Origin: Varroa destructor
Taxonomy: Eukaryota > Arthropoda > Arachnida > Mesostigmata > Varroidae
Reading direction: 5' to 3'
Assembly: GCF_002443255.2 (NCBI RefSeq)
Contig: NW_019211456.1
Location: forward strand, 50,900,486 to 50,964,485
Length of the DNA stretch: 64,000 bases
This document shows positions 38,991 through 51,589 of this stretch, piece by piece. The translations under genes and the position numbers were made by a program. Under the pieces are notes generated by a model. That model saw nothing but the letters and a program-made list of their open reading frames with translations, was not told where the DNA came from and made no database searches. Numbering within the stretch: the stretch's first letter is position 1; each line of letters opens with the position of its first letter.

Positions 38991-39888
38991 CGATTAGAGG
39001 CTAGTATTAACAGCAGACATTCGCCCAGCAACGATCATCATCACCATCGTCGTCGTCAGAAGCGCGATACCCGACTGATTATGGCCCACTGATCGCCGTT
39101 CGCCGTCGTTGTTCGGTCAGTCGGAGTCGGTTGTTGCCTTTGTTATTGCTCCGACGCACTACGACCGCAACGACCACGGCTGTCGCCACAGCCGGCTACT
39201 GTCTGGCTGGCTGTCTGCCTGCCTGACTGACGCCTGGCAGCAGCAGCGACGACGGCTAAACGGCATCGACCGTCGTTGTTGTTGAGCTGCTCCAGGCCGC
39301 AGGTTCAGCCTTTCGATAACTAGTCTCAATAGAAAAAACACCAACAGCATGAACAATTGGGGCTGTGTTTATTCCAGTGTACAGGCACGGAAATGCTCGC
39401 CACGAGTCTGCACCGCACAGCTTCGCAAAATGAGAATAACCAACGAACGTCGTATAGGGGCAGACGTGTACAGACTCATCCACTCACTCACGCACGCACC
39501 AGATCACAGATCAGGGGGCTTCATCAACATCACAAATACCACGGCGACAACCGCTGTGACCATGACAACAGCAGAAAAATACTGCTTTCGTATTCGCTTG
39601 GCTTCTGTTGTTTTCTTCAGCTCGAGCCGTCAATGCTGTCGATCTTTTCGATGGCAAAACAGGATCTGATTCACAGATAACGGGCTAACACAAAAAATTG
39701 CATCGCCCAATGACAAGATCCGCTGATACTTGTTCGAAGCGACAACTCGTAGCATTACGGAATTTCAGTTTGTCACGGTTAATTTTATATGGCAACAATC
39801 GCGCTCCCTCGTTATTTCGCGGTTGGAAAATAGCTAGGCCGTTAGTTCGTAGACAACAAGGCGAGACTGATGAAAACACTCGCCAAGA

Positions 39889-40083
39889 TTGGTAATGATG
39901 CTGGTGCGCAAGCCAGCAGCGTTCCGTTGCCAAAAAAGAAAATTGAGCCCCACTAGGCAAGTGCTACTTATCTACACGGTAGCGAGTGTCCACATGCACG
40001 ACAAAAACTTTTCGATGACCATCGAGTTCTCACAACCAATGCTGTTGTTTCTACTGCCTGTGCTGGTCTACATTGCACCTCAC

Positions 40084-40127
<44 letters not shown>

Positions 40128-40470
40128 GCAACAACAACAACAACAACAACAGCAGCAGCAGCAGCAGCAGCAGGCCAGCATCATCTCGCCTACCGGGCTG
40201 AACGGCCAGCAGTCAGTCAGCCAGCCAGCCAGCTGCACAGACAAACGCTGTGCAGCTACCACTGATGCTGCCTCATCCGGTTCTCAACAACAGCACCGAG
40301 TGGCCGAATCGATCAACCAGGCAAATAGCAACAGCAGCACCGGGAGCACACACAGGGCAGACGGGCCCAAAACAGCAACAACACTCAACAGTCCATCCAC
40401 TAACTATTCTCTCTTTCTACTCGAGTTGGAAGTGGCAGCACCAGCAGCAGCTGATAACTCATCGCGCTAA
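39889..40470 (+). CDS. Doubtful open frame with a 29-Gln run
   Basis: 194 codons including stop, with a hydrophobic segment (MLLFLLPVLVYIAP) directly before 29 Gln codons (mixed CAG/CAA), then a Ser/Thr/Ala-rich end. The frame depends on the triplet repeat. The track's start is in fact GTG rather than a strong ATG, and no domain is present. CAG repeats in a UTR would give the same picture. Confidence 0.12.
40087..40173 (+). repeat. (CAG/CAA)29 trinucleotide repeat
   Basis: 87 bp of CAG with CAA interruptions in the middle (about 40130-40150). On the minus strand it reads CTG/TTG. Confidence 0.97.
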
Positions 40471-40490
40471 TACAATGGGCGCGCACAGCT

Positions 40491-43480
40491 AATGCGCAGG
40501 CCGACAGAGGCAGTAGTCGTCATCCAAAAAGAGTTCTTCCCTCTAGGGAAGAAGGAAACGTCTGCATCGTCTGCTTCAAATGTTCGGATTGGCGCCAAAT
40601 GTAACGGTTGTGATAATCAACGACAAAACAAAATGAAAAGACTCACATTACGTCTAAGAAATCGCACACGGTAAACGTGATAATAAGGTGGTATTAATAA
40701 TAAAGGAAGCTAAACATTTTTTTATTGAAAAAAGTAAATTATTTAAGGAAAGTGGAATGGATATAAAGATGTAGTTCTATCCATTGTATACACTTTTCTG
40801 TGTGACAATCTTAAACAATAGATCGGCTCCATCTGAACCTCGTATTTTTTTCACACTTGCACGCATACGAGGAGCTCAACTACCAGGGGGGGGGGGGGGG
40901 CAAGCCTAAAACTAGGGCTAATTTAAAACGAATATAACACACAGCAAGTGCAAGCTTCCATAGTCAGCTTATAGACAGCCTGCAGCCAGAAACAAGAGGT
41001 CACATCTTGCTTTTCGTAACAACTGCACAGGCTAATTTTTATTGCAAAATATTATAGAGCCCGAAAGCTCAAAATTGTATAAACTTTTAGCGGAATTTTC
41101 CTAGGAGCATTCTGAATAGCATCTGATTCCAGTAGCGTCTACTCGTCCCCAGGTTATTCAGGTACGTATCTTAAGACTCTTTTTTAGAATACGCTTAATG
41201 TTTAAATGGACATAGACGATTCAGATTAAATAAGCGACTTGATTTGATGAAAATTACTGAGCTGAGTAGGTTTTGCCGCGTGACAAAAAGTGTGAAGCTT
41301 AGCCCAGCGTTTGGGAATCACGTTCCTGCAGTAACGAAGCAGGAATGCTGATACAGTCACTAAGTGGAAATCTGCACATGACAAAAATAACGTGTCTGTA
41401 CATTTTTAGTACCAATTCGAGATTCCTTTTAGACGGGGTACTTCAATGGAAGTGACCAGGTTTGCACATCGCGAACAACCCGCTGCCAACGTTGTCTATC
41501 GTCTAAGGTCGCGTATGTCTTAGGGCTCGAACAAGATAACTACCGTTAGCGTGGTACGTTGGCAGTATAGTAGTTTAGGACAGCTAAAGTTGCCTTATGA
41601 CGTGGAAAGCTTTCCAATGATACACGAGTCGTATGCAGCTGACATATATAGCTATCAGACTAATATTTATTATATCAAAGTGGCTTTAGACGACTAACGT
41701 ATGGTCGTATACATATTGGTCTCGTAGAAGAGCATCAACATTTTATGGCACGTAGTGAGTATATGGAGTATAGGAGTATATTATATATAAAAGCTTCTTT
41801 ATATTATAAGCAAACATTAACTGCGAACTACCACCGCTAACGCTTATGCTACAATGTGAACGTAATTCTTGTAAGTAAAGCAACTTTACTCTACTTTTGT
41901 TTAGTATATATATTAAATGCAACATTTTAGCATGGTGTTTTTTTCAGAATAACATTTCCATGAGATTATACATAAAGTTGTGTAACCGTTGGCTTCACAT
42001 CTATGCAGAAGTCTTATCTACACTATTTTTTTCCAAAATTTACATACTGATAAAAGCGGAAGCTTCCAAACTTTCTAGCCTAACTGTGTAGAAATATGTC
42101 AGACATGACTTGTTGTGAAACTTAGACATAACTGGAATTTAACTTCGTTACGTTAGACATTAGGTCTTATCACATGGGTATGTTCCCTTCGGCCTTAAGC
42201 TAAACCTGCCCTAATAATAATAAACATCGATCTTGCAGTCAACAAAAGCTTTTGCGACGGACTGAATTCAATGCCAAAGGCCAGCGGACATTAATCATCG
42301 CCGCAACAACGGGAACCTTCACGAACGAAGCGAATATAGGTACACGAAAATAGTAAGCGCTACACTATGCGCAGTCCACCTTCTCTAGATACAATAAAAG
42401 TGCAGATAGTTCTATTCTTAGGAAAAGTAGAACTTATTGCGGTCGAACAATACTCAAAAGCATCAGAACTTAGTAATTTTGTATATGCTAGATAAGTTGC
42501 CTGATTCGAAACAAACGATTAAGTTAGGTTGAAATTCAAGAGTTTGAGCGGTGCCCAAATGCAGACGACTATTTTGTTTTAATGCGGCGTCAGCTATAAC
42601 TACGCGAACAACTGAAGTATATCGTTCGTTCTTTCTCGCTTTAAACTTGTAGAAATACGCTAAATATCCGCACACAAATACATACCTGGACAACTAACTT
42701 GAATGCTCACAGAATTTAAGGTAGCGCGATGAATATTTTGGCGCAATTTACATATCATTCATGATCGAAAATAAAGGGTCTGCGACAGTTCTGCCAATGC
42801 CCATTAAAAGTCTGTTAAAGATCGTGAATTGCGATTGCTTCGATCGATTAGGCACGATTTGACCCAGGATGAACGCGCACTGCTGGCCCAAGCGAACACA
42901 TTGCCAAGCAGACCTTAGCTCGAACGCGCCGGCCACGCGAACACGATTTTCTCTGTTACTCTTGTCATAGTCTTAGCCGATCTACGAAATTTGCAGAATC
43001 TGCTTCTGGCCACCGGTGTTAGTTTGCTTTGTTTCAGACTCGTAGTGTTTTGTCCGCACGACAGATCGACGACTATAGCGCGCACTTTGATTGTCTAAAA
43101 TATTGCTAATGTACGTGCTGCATGTTTTGCATGTCGCTAGAGCTTACTGTACGTGTTCTATTTACCTCTGGCTTGGACGCAGCACCAATCGCGCAGTCAT
43201 CATCTTCGACATGCGACCTCTTGCTGATGAAAGACAATGCATACAGAACGAGGCCATACGTTCGTGGGCATTGGACGATGAATGGAGTAGAAAATTCGGC
43301 TCGAGCTGGCGCGTTACGTTCTCTTAAGAATAAGATTAGCCGCTCTTCTATTTCGTCAATGAGGCAAACAAATTATTCACGTATACCTTTTTCTTGTCTG
43401 AAACAGTTTGTCCGCCAAATACATTTTGCTCATCGTTTCAAAGGCCGGAGCATTGCCTGAAGCGAAGTTAGCGGACGCTC
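40491..43480. other. Spacer
   Basis: No gene supported. It contains a G15 homopolymer at 40886-40900 and AT-rich DNA. A slightly GC-richer patch at 42,880-43,330 has no identifiable exon. Confidence 0.45.
40886..40900 (+). repeat. G15 homopolymer
   Basis: Fifteen consecutive G, by far the longest G/C homopolymer in the window. Confidence 0.95.
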
Positions 43481-43510
43481 AGCCCAGCCCAGCCCAGCCC
43501 AGCCCAGCCC
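43481..43510 (+). repeat. (AGCCC)6 minisatellite
   Basis: Six exact pentamers, preceded by GCTC and ending in ATTC. Confidence 0.97.
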
Positions 43511-46500
43511 ATTCTATACGAAAATTCGTTCGATACGACGGCTACCGCTCGATTGTGCAGCTAGTTAAAAGCACATAGTAGATATATACGCAGGTTCATG
43601 CATTTAATGCAGATTACTTGTGATCACAATGTTCAGCCCTATTCTCTGTTATAACGAAGTAAGCTATGAGACAGGTAACGCAGAATGATTAGATATTTCA
43701 AGAACGGTCGAATTTAGTAAAGTGCCCGAGAAGTTGTAGGTGCACGCTGAAAACTTACGTATTTCGTTTGTGTTTAAAACGGTTTAGAACGTTTTTAGTG
43801 GTAATTGTAACACGCGACAGTCCGTCTAACTAGCTACTTTTTTTTAGCTCGTTGCTGATTCTAGGCCTTTATTTTCTGTGTCTTGATATAACCATGGTAA
43901 GGTATGAGATGAGGAGACGGGCACCAGTTGGGCCAGCAACTTCAGTAGCTCACCGGAGCGCGCAAGGAAGAGCGTTAATTCGCAGGGTGCCAGTCCTGGT
44001 GCGCTGTACTCTATATTCGATAATTGTTTCGGCAGTTTTTTGATTATCCCTAAATCTGTGGTTTCGCTGCGCTGATCTGAGTGTTTTTTCTGGAAGCCTA
44101 GAAAACAACATGGTAACAATATGCCCTAATAACCATTTGGCTATGCCGATACCGGATAGACCAACTGCCGAATGATATAATGGTGAAGCTCGTTTATTTT
44201 AAAGCAGAGATGAACGCTTGTCGCCGGCCGTTATTAGACAATTTTTGTTGAAGCAAAATATCCCCTGAACGTTTAAGGTGCTGCTAGGTTTGTAGGTGAG
44301 AATCGTAGTTGAAGCCATGCTGTGCAACTATAGCACATGCAAGAAACATTTCCGTTTTACTGTGATATAATCACGCTGACCTATATACGACCTGAAACCG
44401 TGTAGTCTCCTAGTTGGAAGGGTACAGTTGCTGATCGTGGGGCACAGTTCGGTTGATTTAGCTAACTCGGGACATCGTATGCACAAGTTTGTGTTCTATA
44501 TACATAGTACGCGGCATATAGCGTAATCTGAAAGGCTCAGAGATGAGAAATTTTGGCCCAGGTACATATTGTAGGGCTTAGCGTTTCGAGCGCTCAAGCT
44601 ACAGTACCTTAAAAAATTGCATTTTTTGCTTTGAGGGTATAGGGTTCGTGTGCTGTTTTTTTTTTTTAATCTTTACCTAGCTTACTTTATTGTCTAACTA
44701 AAACTTTGCGCTCGCTTGTCTGCTCGTCCGATTCAGATCGATCTCATAGATTAATCAATTTAAGCAATTTTTTTCTAGGTAAATTAATTTCACGCTGGAA
44801 AGAGCTCTGTGAAAAATAGAGCCGATCGAATAGATACTTTTGGCTTCAGTGGGAAAGCTTTCTTTTTCCGTTGAGTGTAATTGCTCGATACCGTAGCCCA
44901 TCGACTAAGACAATGATACAATGATTTATCATATATATATATATATATGTAATTCGTGGTAGCCGTAATAATCTGTTCTTGCTTGAACGACAAGTCTGAT
45001 TTGAACAATATGGAACGAGAAATCATATCAAAGGTATCTCACACATGCAATCTGTATTGAATTTGAATTGAAGGAATGTTTTGTGCAAAGGTGTGCCTGA
45101 ATGCTGTTACCTGGAAAATGCGCCCGATTCGCGTGACAGGCCCTTTCGAACATAAAATTGTAAAAAATTAGGTTGAATTTGTGCTGCGCAATCTATTGAA
45201 TTGGAACGATATTATAAAACAAGCAGTTATTAGTCTTTGAGTCTTAAAATCTCTGCGTTCCGAGTTTTACGTCTATTAGGCATCGCATCAGACGGATGCT
45301 CTTCAGATCGTAGTAGATCATTACCATCATTAGCAAAAATAGCGCGCTGGATGATTTTCTTCGATATCAGTAAAAAGTGCCGCTGTCCGGCACGGAAACG
45401 GGCGGCCGTTCATTAACAATGCATAGAATCAAATTATTGAGTCTTCGGCAAAACAGGCCATGTCGATTTCTTTCCGTTTGCTTTATGAATCCAAAATCAG
45501 CATTGCACGCCGCCTACAAACTATGAATCGTCCAGAATTTCGCTTAAAACTCAGAAGTACGCTTTTAAAGGCAGTCCATTTTAGTAATGAAGAGAAAAAA
45601 CTCTTAACGCAATGTATTCAGCGTTTTACATTCCTGTTAGTTGTGTTACACATTAATTAGTCGATGTCTACCACGCGCACGTATTGCTATTGTTATACAT
45701 CGACGACCGCTAAGCGACCACGGAAATACGTACGATGCTCAAGCAGCGGATCAAATAGAAACTATCATGAAATAGTCAAGGATCAGGGTTTATGTCGCGA
45801 CGCATCGTTCTACACTACTAATAAGGTGCACAAGCGGACACGTAGACGATTTGCAGATTGTTTCGGAACTACGTCGACGGCATAATGATGTACAATAGAT
45901 AATACTGTTCCTATTAGGTGATGATGGTTGGCATCGTGAGACACGCGCAACCTAGGTCAAAAAATAGCCTTACTTGATATTCCGCATATGAAATCATGGT
46001 TTGTGAAGATTAATATTTTTTCAGCCAGGTAGAACTCTGGCAACATTGTCTAGCTTATATACCTGCGAGGATTGAGTAAGACAGCCTATAAGACGAACTG
46101 GCCACATATAGACAGCTCGGTGGCGCATTAAACAACCGGATGAACTCGCAGACGTAAAGTAATATTTCATCCTCTAATGTGCTTACGAACGCGGCAAGGA
46201 ACATGGCAAAACTCAACAGGACACTAGAGGACCTCTGCACGTATCGACATGCGTCACCATCCCTGACGATGGCTCCCGCGCCCTGCTTAAAAATGATAAA
46301 TCGCCTTACGGAAAGCTAACAAGCACAAGACAGACTAGATTCAATCATTTCAGACAAAAAAAAATAACCTTTTTATGAAGAACGCCAACGCTGCAGTCAG
46401 TTTGGCAGCCAAGAAATAACTGGAACGGGGACGACCATAAGTTCTAGCCATGCCAGAACCTGGCTGACCTGAAACTACCTACCAGGACCTACCAGAACTG

Positions 46501-49500
46501 AAATAGGATGGTGTGTTAAATGTAATGCGAATCAGATCTGAAATAGGGTGATAAAATACCTATCAAAGGTAATGGACTAGGCACAACGGGGTAGTTGTAA
46601 CAAGATAATTGATGTTGCGTACTACATCAAGCTAGAAGTAACATCAATGAGGTTTGGTAAGACATTCACGATGCAAGACCTGTGAGTCCGTGCGAATATT
46701 TCTCGTTTCTTCACATTTATTTAGATCGATGAATCATCTTCTGAGATAACCATCGTTGAAATGTTTAAAATAGAAAAGAGATTTTTCGACTCTATACAAC
46801 GAGTGCTAAATTAAATTTTTATCGTTTTTATGTAATTTAGTAGCAACTAGATTATTTGTGGCCGACTAAACCCGTTTTTTTTTTCTGAAACGCATTTTTC
46901 CCTATAGGTAGAGGTAATGCTAAGCTTGTTCATTTCCGAAGTGGTTGAAAAAATCTGAATCATCTCGGCGTATAGGGTTCGTATTGTCCAATTGGAGAAC
47001 TGCTGTTTCTTGTGATGGGAATACAGGATAAAGGTCATAGGGCTTCGAGATAACAACAAGGTTCTAGTGGAGGAGCGAGAATAACTGGAGAGGGGTGTGC
47101 TAACGAATTTACTGTAATAAGGTAACGAAGTTGTTGACAGGCCAACCAAGTAGGATATGATTATTCTAACCAATTAGTTGCAACAGGATAACAGAACTAA
47201 TGCAAAAGGATTTTAGGAAAATGGGCATCGATTGAGTTAAATGTAGCACCTAGATAATATTAAGGCAGACAGACGGAATAACTGTCACATGGCAGAGTAA
47301 TTCTTCGAATAGGATACGGTCATCAAGTAACTGGGCATGGGTAACAGATTAAATAAGGTCGGGCAATTGCAACGGGTTGGATAGGCTAAAGTTAGTTAGA
47401 GAGTAGAAGAGGCGCGGGCCGAAGCCATCCAGTCCTGTTCAAATATTCACCTAATAGAATCTTTTCTTACTCATACTAAAATAAAACGTACCATTAGAAT
47501 ACCATATAGTCTCGCAATGGTAGATTATTGGGATCTTATCCCAATAGTATTCAATATAAAAAGGTACGATCCGGAGGCCGAATGACCTGAACAGGGACTT
47601 TCCTAGCATCGGTACTCTCTTCCTTCGTTTCCCACTCAGAGCTACCAAGCGACATCGTGCGCATGCAAGGACTTTGCGCCATGATTAGTAACCGTAGAAA
47701 ATTCGTTTGGGGCTCTGAGTAGTAAAGAGCAACGTTTACCACTTAACACGAATTCTATTAGAAATAATAATAATAATAGTACTTTGGCATCAGTTTACCT
47801 TAGTTATATCATAGTTACCGGTGTAACTTTCAATTGCAGTCCATACAGAGCCATATCAGACTAAGCACATCCGTCATTAATTGTAAACGTTTGCGTAGAG
47901 CATTGACCGCTAAATACTGCAATATGCCAACAGGTTGTTATTCGAAAAGTTTGCGCCATTCAGCATTTCTATACAGAAAAAAGCGTTTTTAAGAGATCTC
48001 GCTGTGGCGGACTAACAGCCGACGGGTCGCTGGACTTTGAATGATTGACGCCGTACGAAATTCGTGCAATCTTCTCAACAATTTTTGCATAGTAATCGAA
48101 TAAATTTACAAGTATCCTTCGTCTCTGCTATTCTTTTTATACGGCAAGCTGCCTCTGCTACGGATACGTTCAGCGACGTCGCCGCTAGCTGATCAGCCGA
48201 GTCGATGATCGCGTGCGTTAAGCCTGAAGTAGACGCTGCAAATGGGCATCCTTATTTGCTCCATTCTTAAACCAATTCTCGATCTTTTGCCTGCTGCAAA
48301 GAAAGAGAATAGGAAGTGATTTTGGACCGACTCTTCTTTTGCCTTATTTGTACTAAAATTGTCCTATTGTGCACAAGCCACTGATTTTCAGTCGCGCGAC
48401 CCAATAGCTTCGACCACCCTAGCGATTTTTCCTTAGCCCTTGAGTTGGATCCTTTTGATTAACGGTAATCTTTTGTACAGCTGTGTATATAGAAACCAGC
48501 TATTTCCTTCATATTTGACCTTACCATACGAAAAGAGTTGGCATTGTCGTCGATTTTGTGTCACTTTGGCAATTATAGATAACTCTTAACAGGTTTTAAC
48601 ATTTTGACGATTCGATTTTTATCTTTGTAGCGTTATCTTTAGACCTTTACGATATTTAGATCAGCATTGACGATCACTGCTAACTTCTGAACGATACATG
48701 TCATTGCACCGGTTACCCCATGCGTGCTCCCGGTGCTTTGCCTCAATGGCCACGACGTTTAAGTGACGCATAACATAGATAATTGTTCCGTGTTTATTCT
48801 CTGTTTACACGCTTGCTCTTGTAGACATTTCTCCCTGACTGATTTAAACTAATAATAAGTTCATGTTTCGAGTATCCTGCGTACGTAGGTCGATATTAAT
48901 TATATCTGTGATCTGATATGAGAATAGCCGTACTAGTTGATGCGTACTCCCGAACGTTACTGACAACACCATTGAACAACGGCCTGTACAAGATGCACAC
49001 CACTGTAATCCCTAGAGTTCCACTCATTACCTTTCAAAGGGCCTTCGCCTCGAAGCTATCTAAAGCCAACCTTTAGAAGGTTTTTTTGCATATTCTTTGG
49101 ATATTACCATTTCAGGTCTTTATTTACTGATTTGAAGCACTTTTCATCAGCAATGAATCTCGGCGTCGAAAAAAAAAACTTTTTTACTTTTCCTCATTGA
49201 AAGAGTACATTTGTGTACTGTTTCAAAGTTCTTTTCTTCTTTGACTAATGTTCGATAAGGCAATTAAGATGTATCCGTCGTAGAACTTCTAAAACAATCC
49301 CATTTTATTAGTTATTCTATGTTAAATCAAGAAACAACAACACTGTGTGGGTTGACCTAATTAAATTTAAATTTTTCCAAAACAGATACTGTTTATTCAA
49401 TATTAGTTCCGTCAAGCTCAACTTTGCCTACATCATCCAACAGTTATTTTTAGAACATTCATCCTGTAACATAAACTGTGAGCCTAGCTATATTATACAT

Positions 49501-49927
49501 GTATATATATAGACGTAAGCATCACTCATATATATATATATGTGCATTGTTGACCGATAGAAGACAAATAGGTGTCGAAATTGAATGGTCTCATTGTTGA
49601 AGTACTAAAAACCATTGGAACTTCAGTATTATGCTTCTTGCACTACTTTGATTGATTTCGAAATAGGAAGCTTATGTCGTGGCGTATGGTATAGAATTGT
49701 CCCTCGGATTTTCAGAAACTGATTTTGAGCCAAAAAAGAAGTTTCTAACTTCAGTGGAGGTTCGTCAGGTACGGAGCAACTGGATAATAATAGCTGACTG
49801 AATAAATAGGTGACTCGTTGCAGTACCAAGAGCAGCGGATGAGCGTAGACCTGCTATGACAAACAGGTCCGCAAAAGTATGTCCGAATTCAAATAGGATA
49901 CCCTGTGTACAGAGCTACTTATTTTCT
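43511..49927. other. AT-rich spacer with faint repeat texture
   Basis: No gene supported. A (TA)n run lies near 44931-44948. From about 46,480 to 47,400 loosely similar words recur (CTGAAATAGG; TTGCAACRGG; GGTAAC before AT-rich bases), possibly an eroded satellite. A 108-codon minus-strand frame (46847-47173) sits inside it and has no domain. Confidence 0.4.
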
Positions 49928-49969
49928 TTATTTATTTATTTACATTTTATTTATTATTATTATTATTAT
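49928..49969 (+). repeat. (TTTA)n and (TTA)n microsatellites
   Basis: TTTA units at 49928-49941 and TTA units at 49950-49969. Confidence 0.9.
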
Positions 49970-51499
49970 ATAGAATTATCTATCTAGTTGTTATTCGTAT
50001 GCCGTATATAATTTCAATATAATTATATTTGCAATCCTTTTTTCAATACATTTTGAATACTTGAAGGATTTTGAATAACTCCGAAGGCATCTCAGATTTT
50101 CCTTCTTACATAATTTTCATGGGATATCATATAAATGATGATAACATAGCTTTGACTGAGTGCGAACAGTGGCCCAGTGATAAATGAACCCTTATAATAA
50201 TCTGTTCGATACAACGTCAACTATTTTATCACTGCTTATTAATAGGGGCTTGAATTTGGTAGGTTTCTAATATACAAGGCGTAAGAATTGCATCTTATGG
50301 CCAACCCGAAGGTATTGGCTACTATTTACTAATTTTTCCCTCTGGAAATGCTTCCGTTTTCGAAAAGCAGACACAAACTTGTCCTTTTTTTATAAACAGG
50401 CATTTAAAGCATGAACAAATTCTCTGTTCTGTTTGACTTCTGTTTTTCGTTTTGGGCACAAGAGCGTCCTAGTTTTTCCTTTAGAGCTATTCTTTTGAAT
50501 TATGCTAAGGCGTTTCTTTTTTCTTTGCCACTGTCTCTCGTTGAACAGTATTTTTCTCGAGTTATATTTGCCTTTGATTTTTATCTATGGCTTTTCTCAG
50601 TAGCGCTCCCCTGACTTAGGGCTGAGGCTAAAAACAATACATGTATAGATGGTTCTGTTTGTTGTTGGGCTTGCAAAAACGAACACTTTACAACTACCTG
50701 CTTTGATCGTATGTAATAATATCGCGAATAGCATAACTGCTTTGGTAATGACCCAGGTTCAAAGGAATGGCCAGGTAGTTTAGCTGTTGAAAGATGAGAG
50801 GAAAAACAAAAACAGGAAGACACGGTTAGCCCATCCCACGACGCAGGATCTCCGGCGATCGGCTGAGCTGGCCGGCACAAATAGCGTAAGCTACTTCCGC
50901 GGCCGGCGCATCCGACAGTGTCTAACGCGCTGGGCAAAAATGAAAAAATTAATATTACAGAAAAAATCAAAAGTATACATATACATATATGTATGTACCT
51001 ATAAGATTAAGTTCGTCATCTTTTCGTCTACTTTGCCATCGTCACGAATATGCTATGCATCTCCTTCAACTGACTTTTTCTTGTCCTACCGCTTATATAA
51101 TATAAAATACAGACTGGATATTTAAATGCGTTTTAAAGACGATTATTAAACTCGTGAGTTTTTTTTTACTACATGAGCTCATTCAGTCTGTATTCACTAG
51201 AATATCATAGGTTATATGCTTAGCGGTAGTATGGTAGTTCTTTACTGGTGGATTCGTTTTTTTCTTAGTATACTACGTTGTTAGAGAACGTTATACACTG
51301 TTTTTCCTCTAGCAAGGTAGCTTCACAGAGGCCATGTCAAAAGCCTTACTTTGCAGTCATACATAAGACATAATGGGCCGAAACATGAAATGAAGAAGCC
51401 AATTTTTTTAATGCGTTTTGTTCATCTAAAAAAAATTGACGCATGATGGGTATGGATTTGATCGTCCATCGTAAAACACACGAAAACCTTTTGCTACTG
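49970..51499. other. AT-rich spacer
   Basis: No supported gene. The longest frame (50581-50970 minus, 129 codons) overlaps plus-strand frames and has no recognised domain. Confidence 0.4.
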
Positions 51500-51568
51500 G
51501 CCTTAGGCCGGATTCGAACCAAACAACAGTAGCTGGCAAAGACTTTATCCATTAGAAGCCAGTAATGC
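51500..51568 (-). pseudogene. tRNA-Arg-like relic (tRNA pseudogene or SINE head)
   Basis: On the minus strand, an A-box-like TGGCTTCTAATGGATAA lies 7 bases after a 5' end, and a B-box GGTTCGAATCC lies at the normal distance. Both resemble tRNA-Arg (TGGCCTAATGGATAA ... GGTTCGAGTCC). Five of seven acceptor pairs (GCATTAC with CTAAGGC) and a 4-bp D stem (GCTT/AAGT) can form. The T stem is weak and no anticodon stem forms, so it is not a working tRNA. It could be a pseudogene or the 5' part of a tRNA-derived SINE whose body would run towards lower coordinates. Confidence 0.45.
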
Positions 51569-51589
51569 GTAAGCATCCGCTGGATGTGA

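Larger units (their letters stand above)
38991..40490. promoter_or_regulatory. GC-rich, trinucleotide-rich island, possible promoter or first exon
   Basis: The composition switches from AT-rich to CpG- and triplet-rich: GTCGTCGTC near 39050, CTGCCTGCCTGACTG near 39215, and CAG/CAA repeats at 40087-40173. It lies about 6 kb upstream of the Arkadia-like coding exons, in the right orientation to hold their missing 5' exon on the minus strand. A GTGAGT donor reads on the minus strand near 39490. Assignment is inference, and the island could equally belong to a plus-strand transcript. Confidence 0.35.

Noticed and set aside
40080..40262. Minus-strand frame with a poly-Cys run
   Set aside because: It is a frame-shifted reading of the CAG/CTG repeat.
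43481..43510. CRISPR-like or telomere-like array
   Set aside because: A head-to-tail pentamer without spacers and not a telomeric motif. It is an ordinary minisatellite. No CRISPR-type array occurs anywhere in the window.
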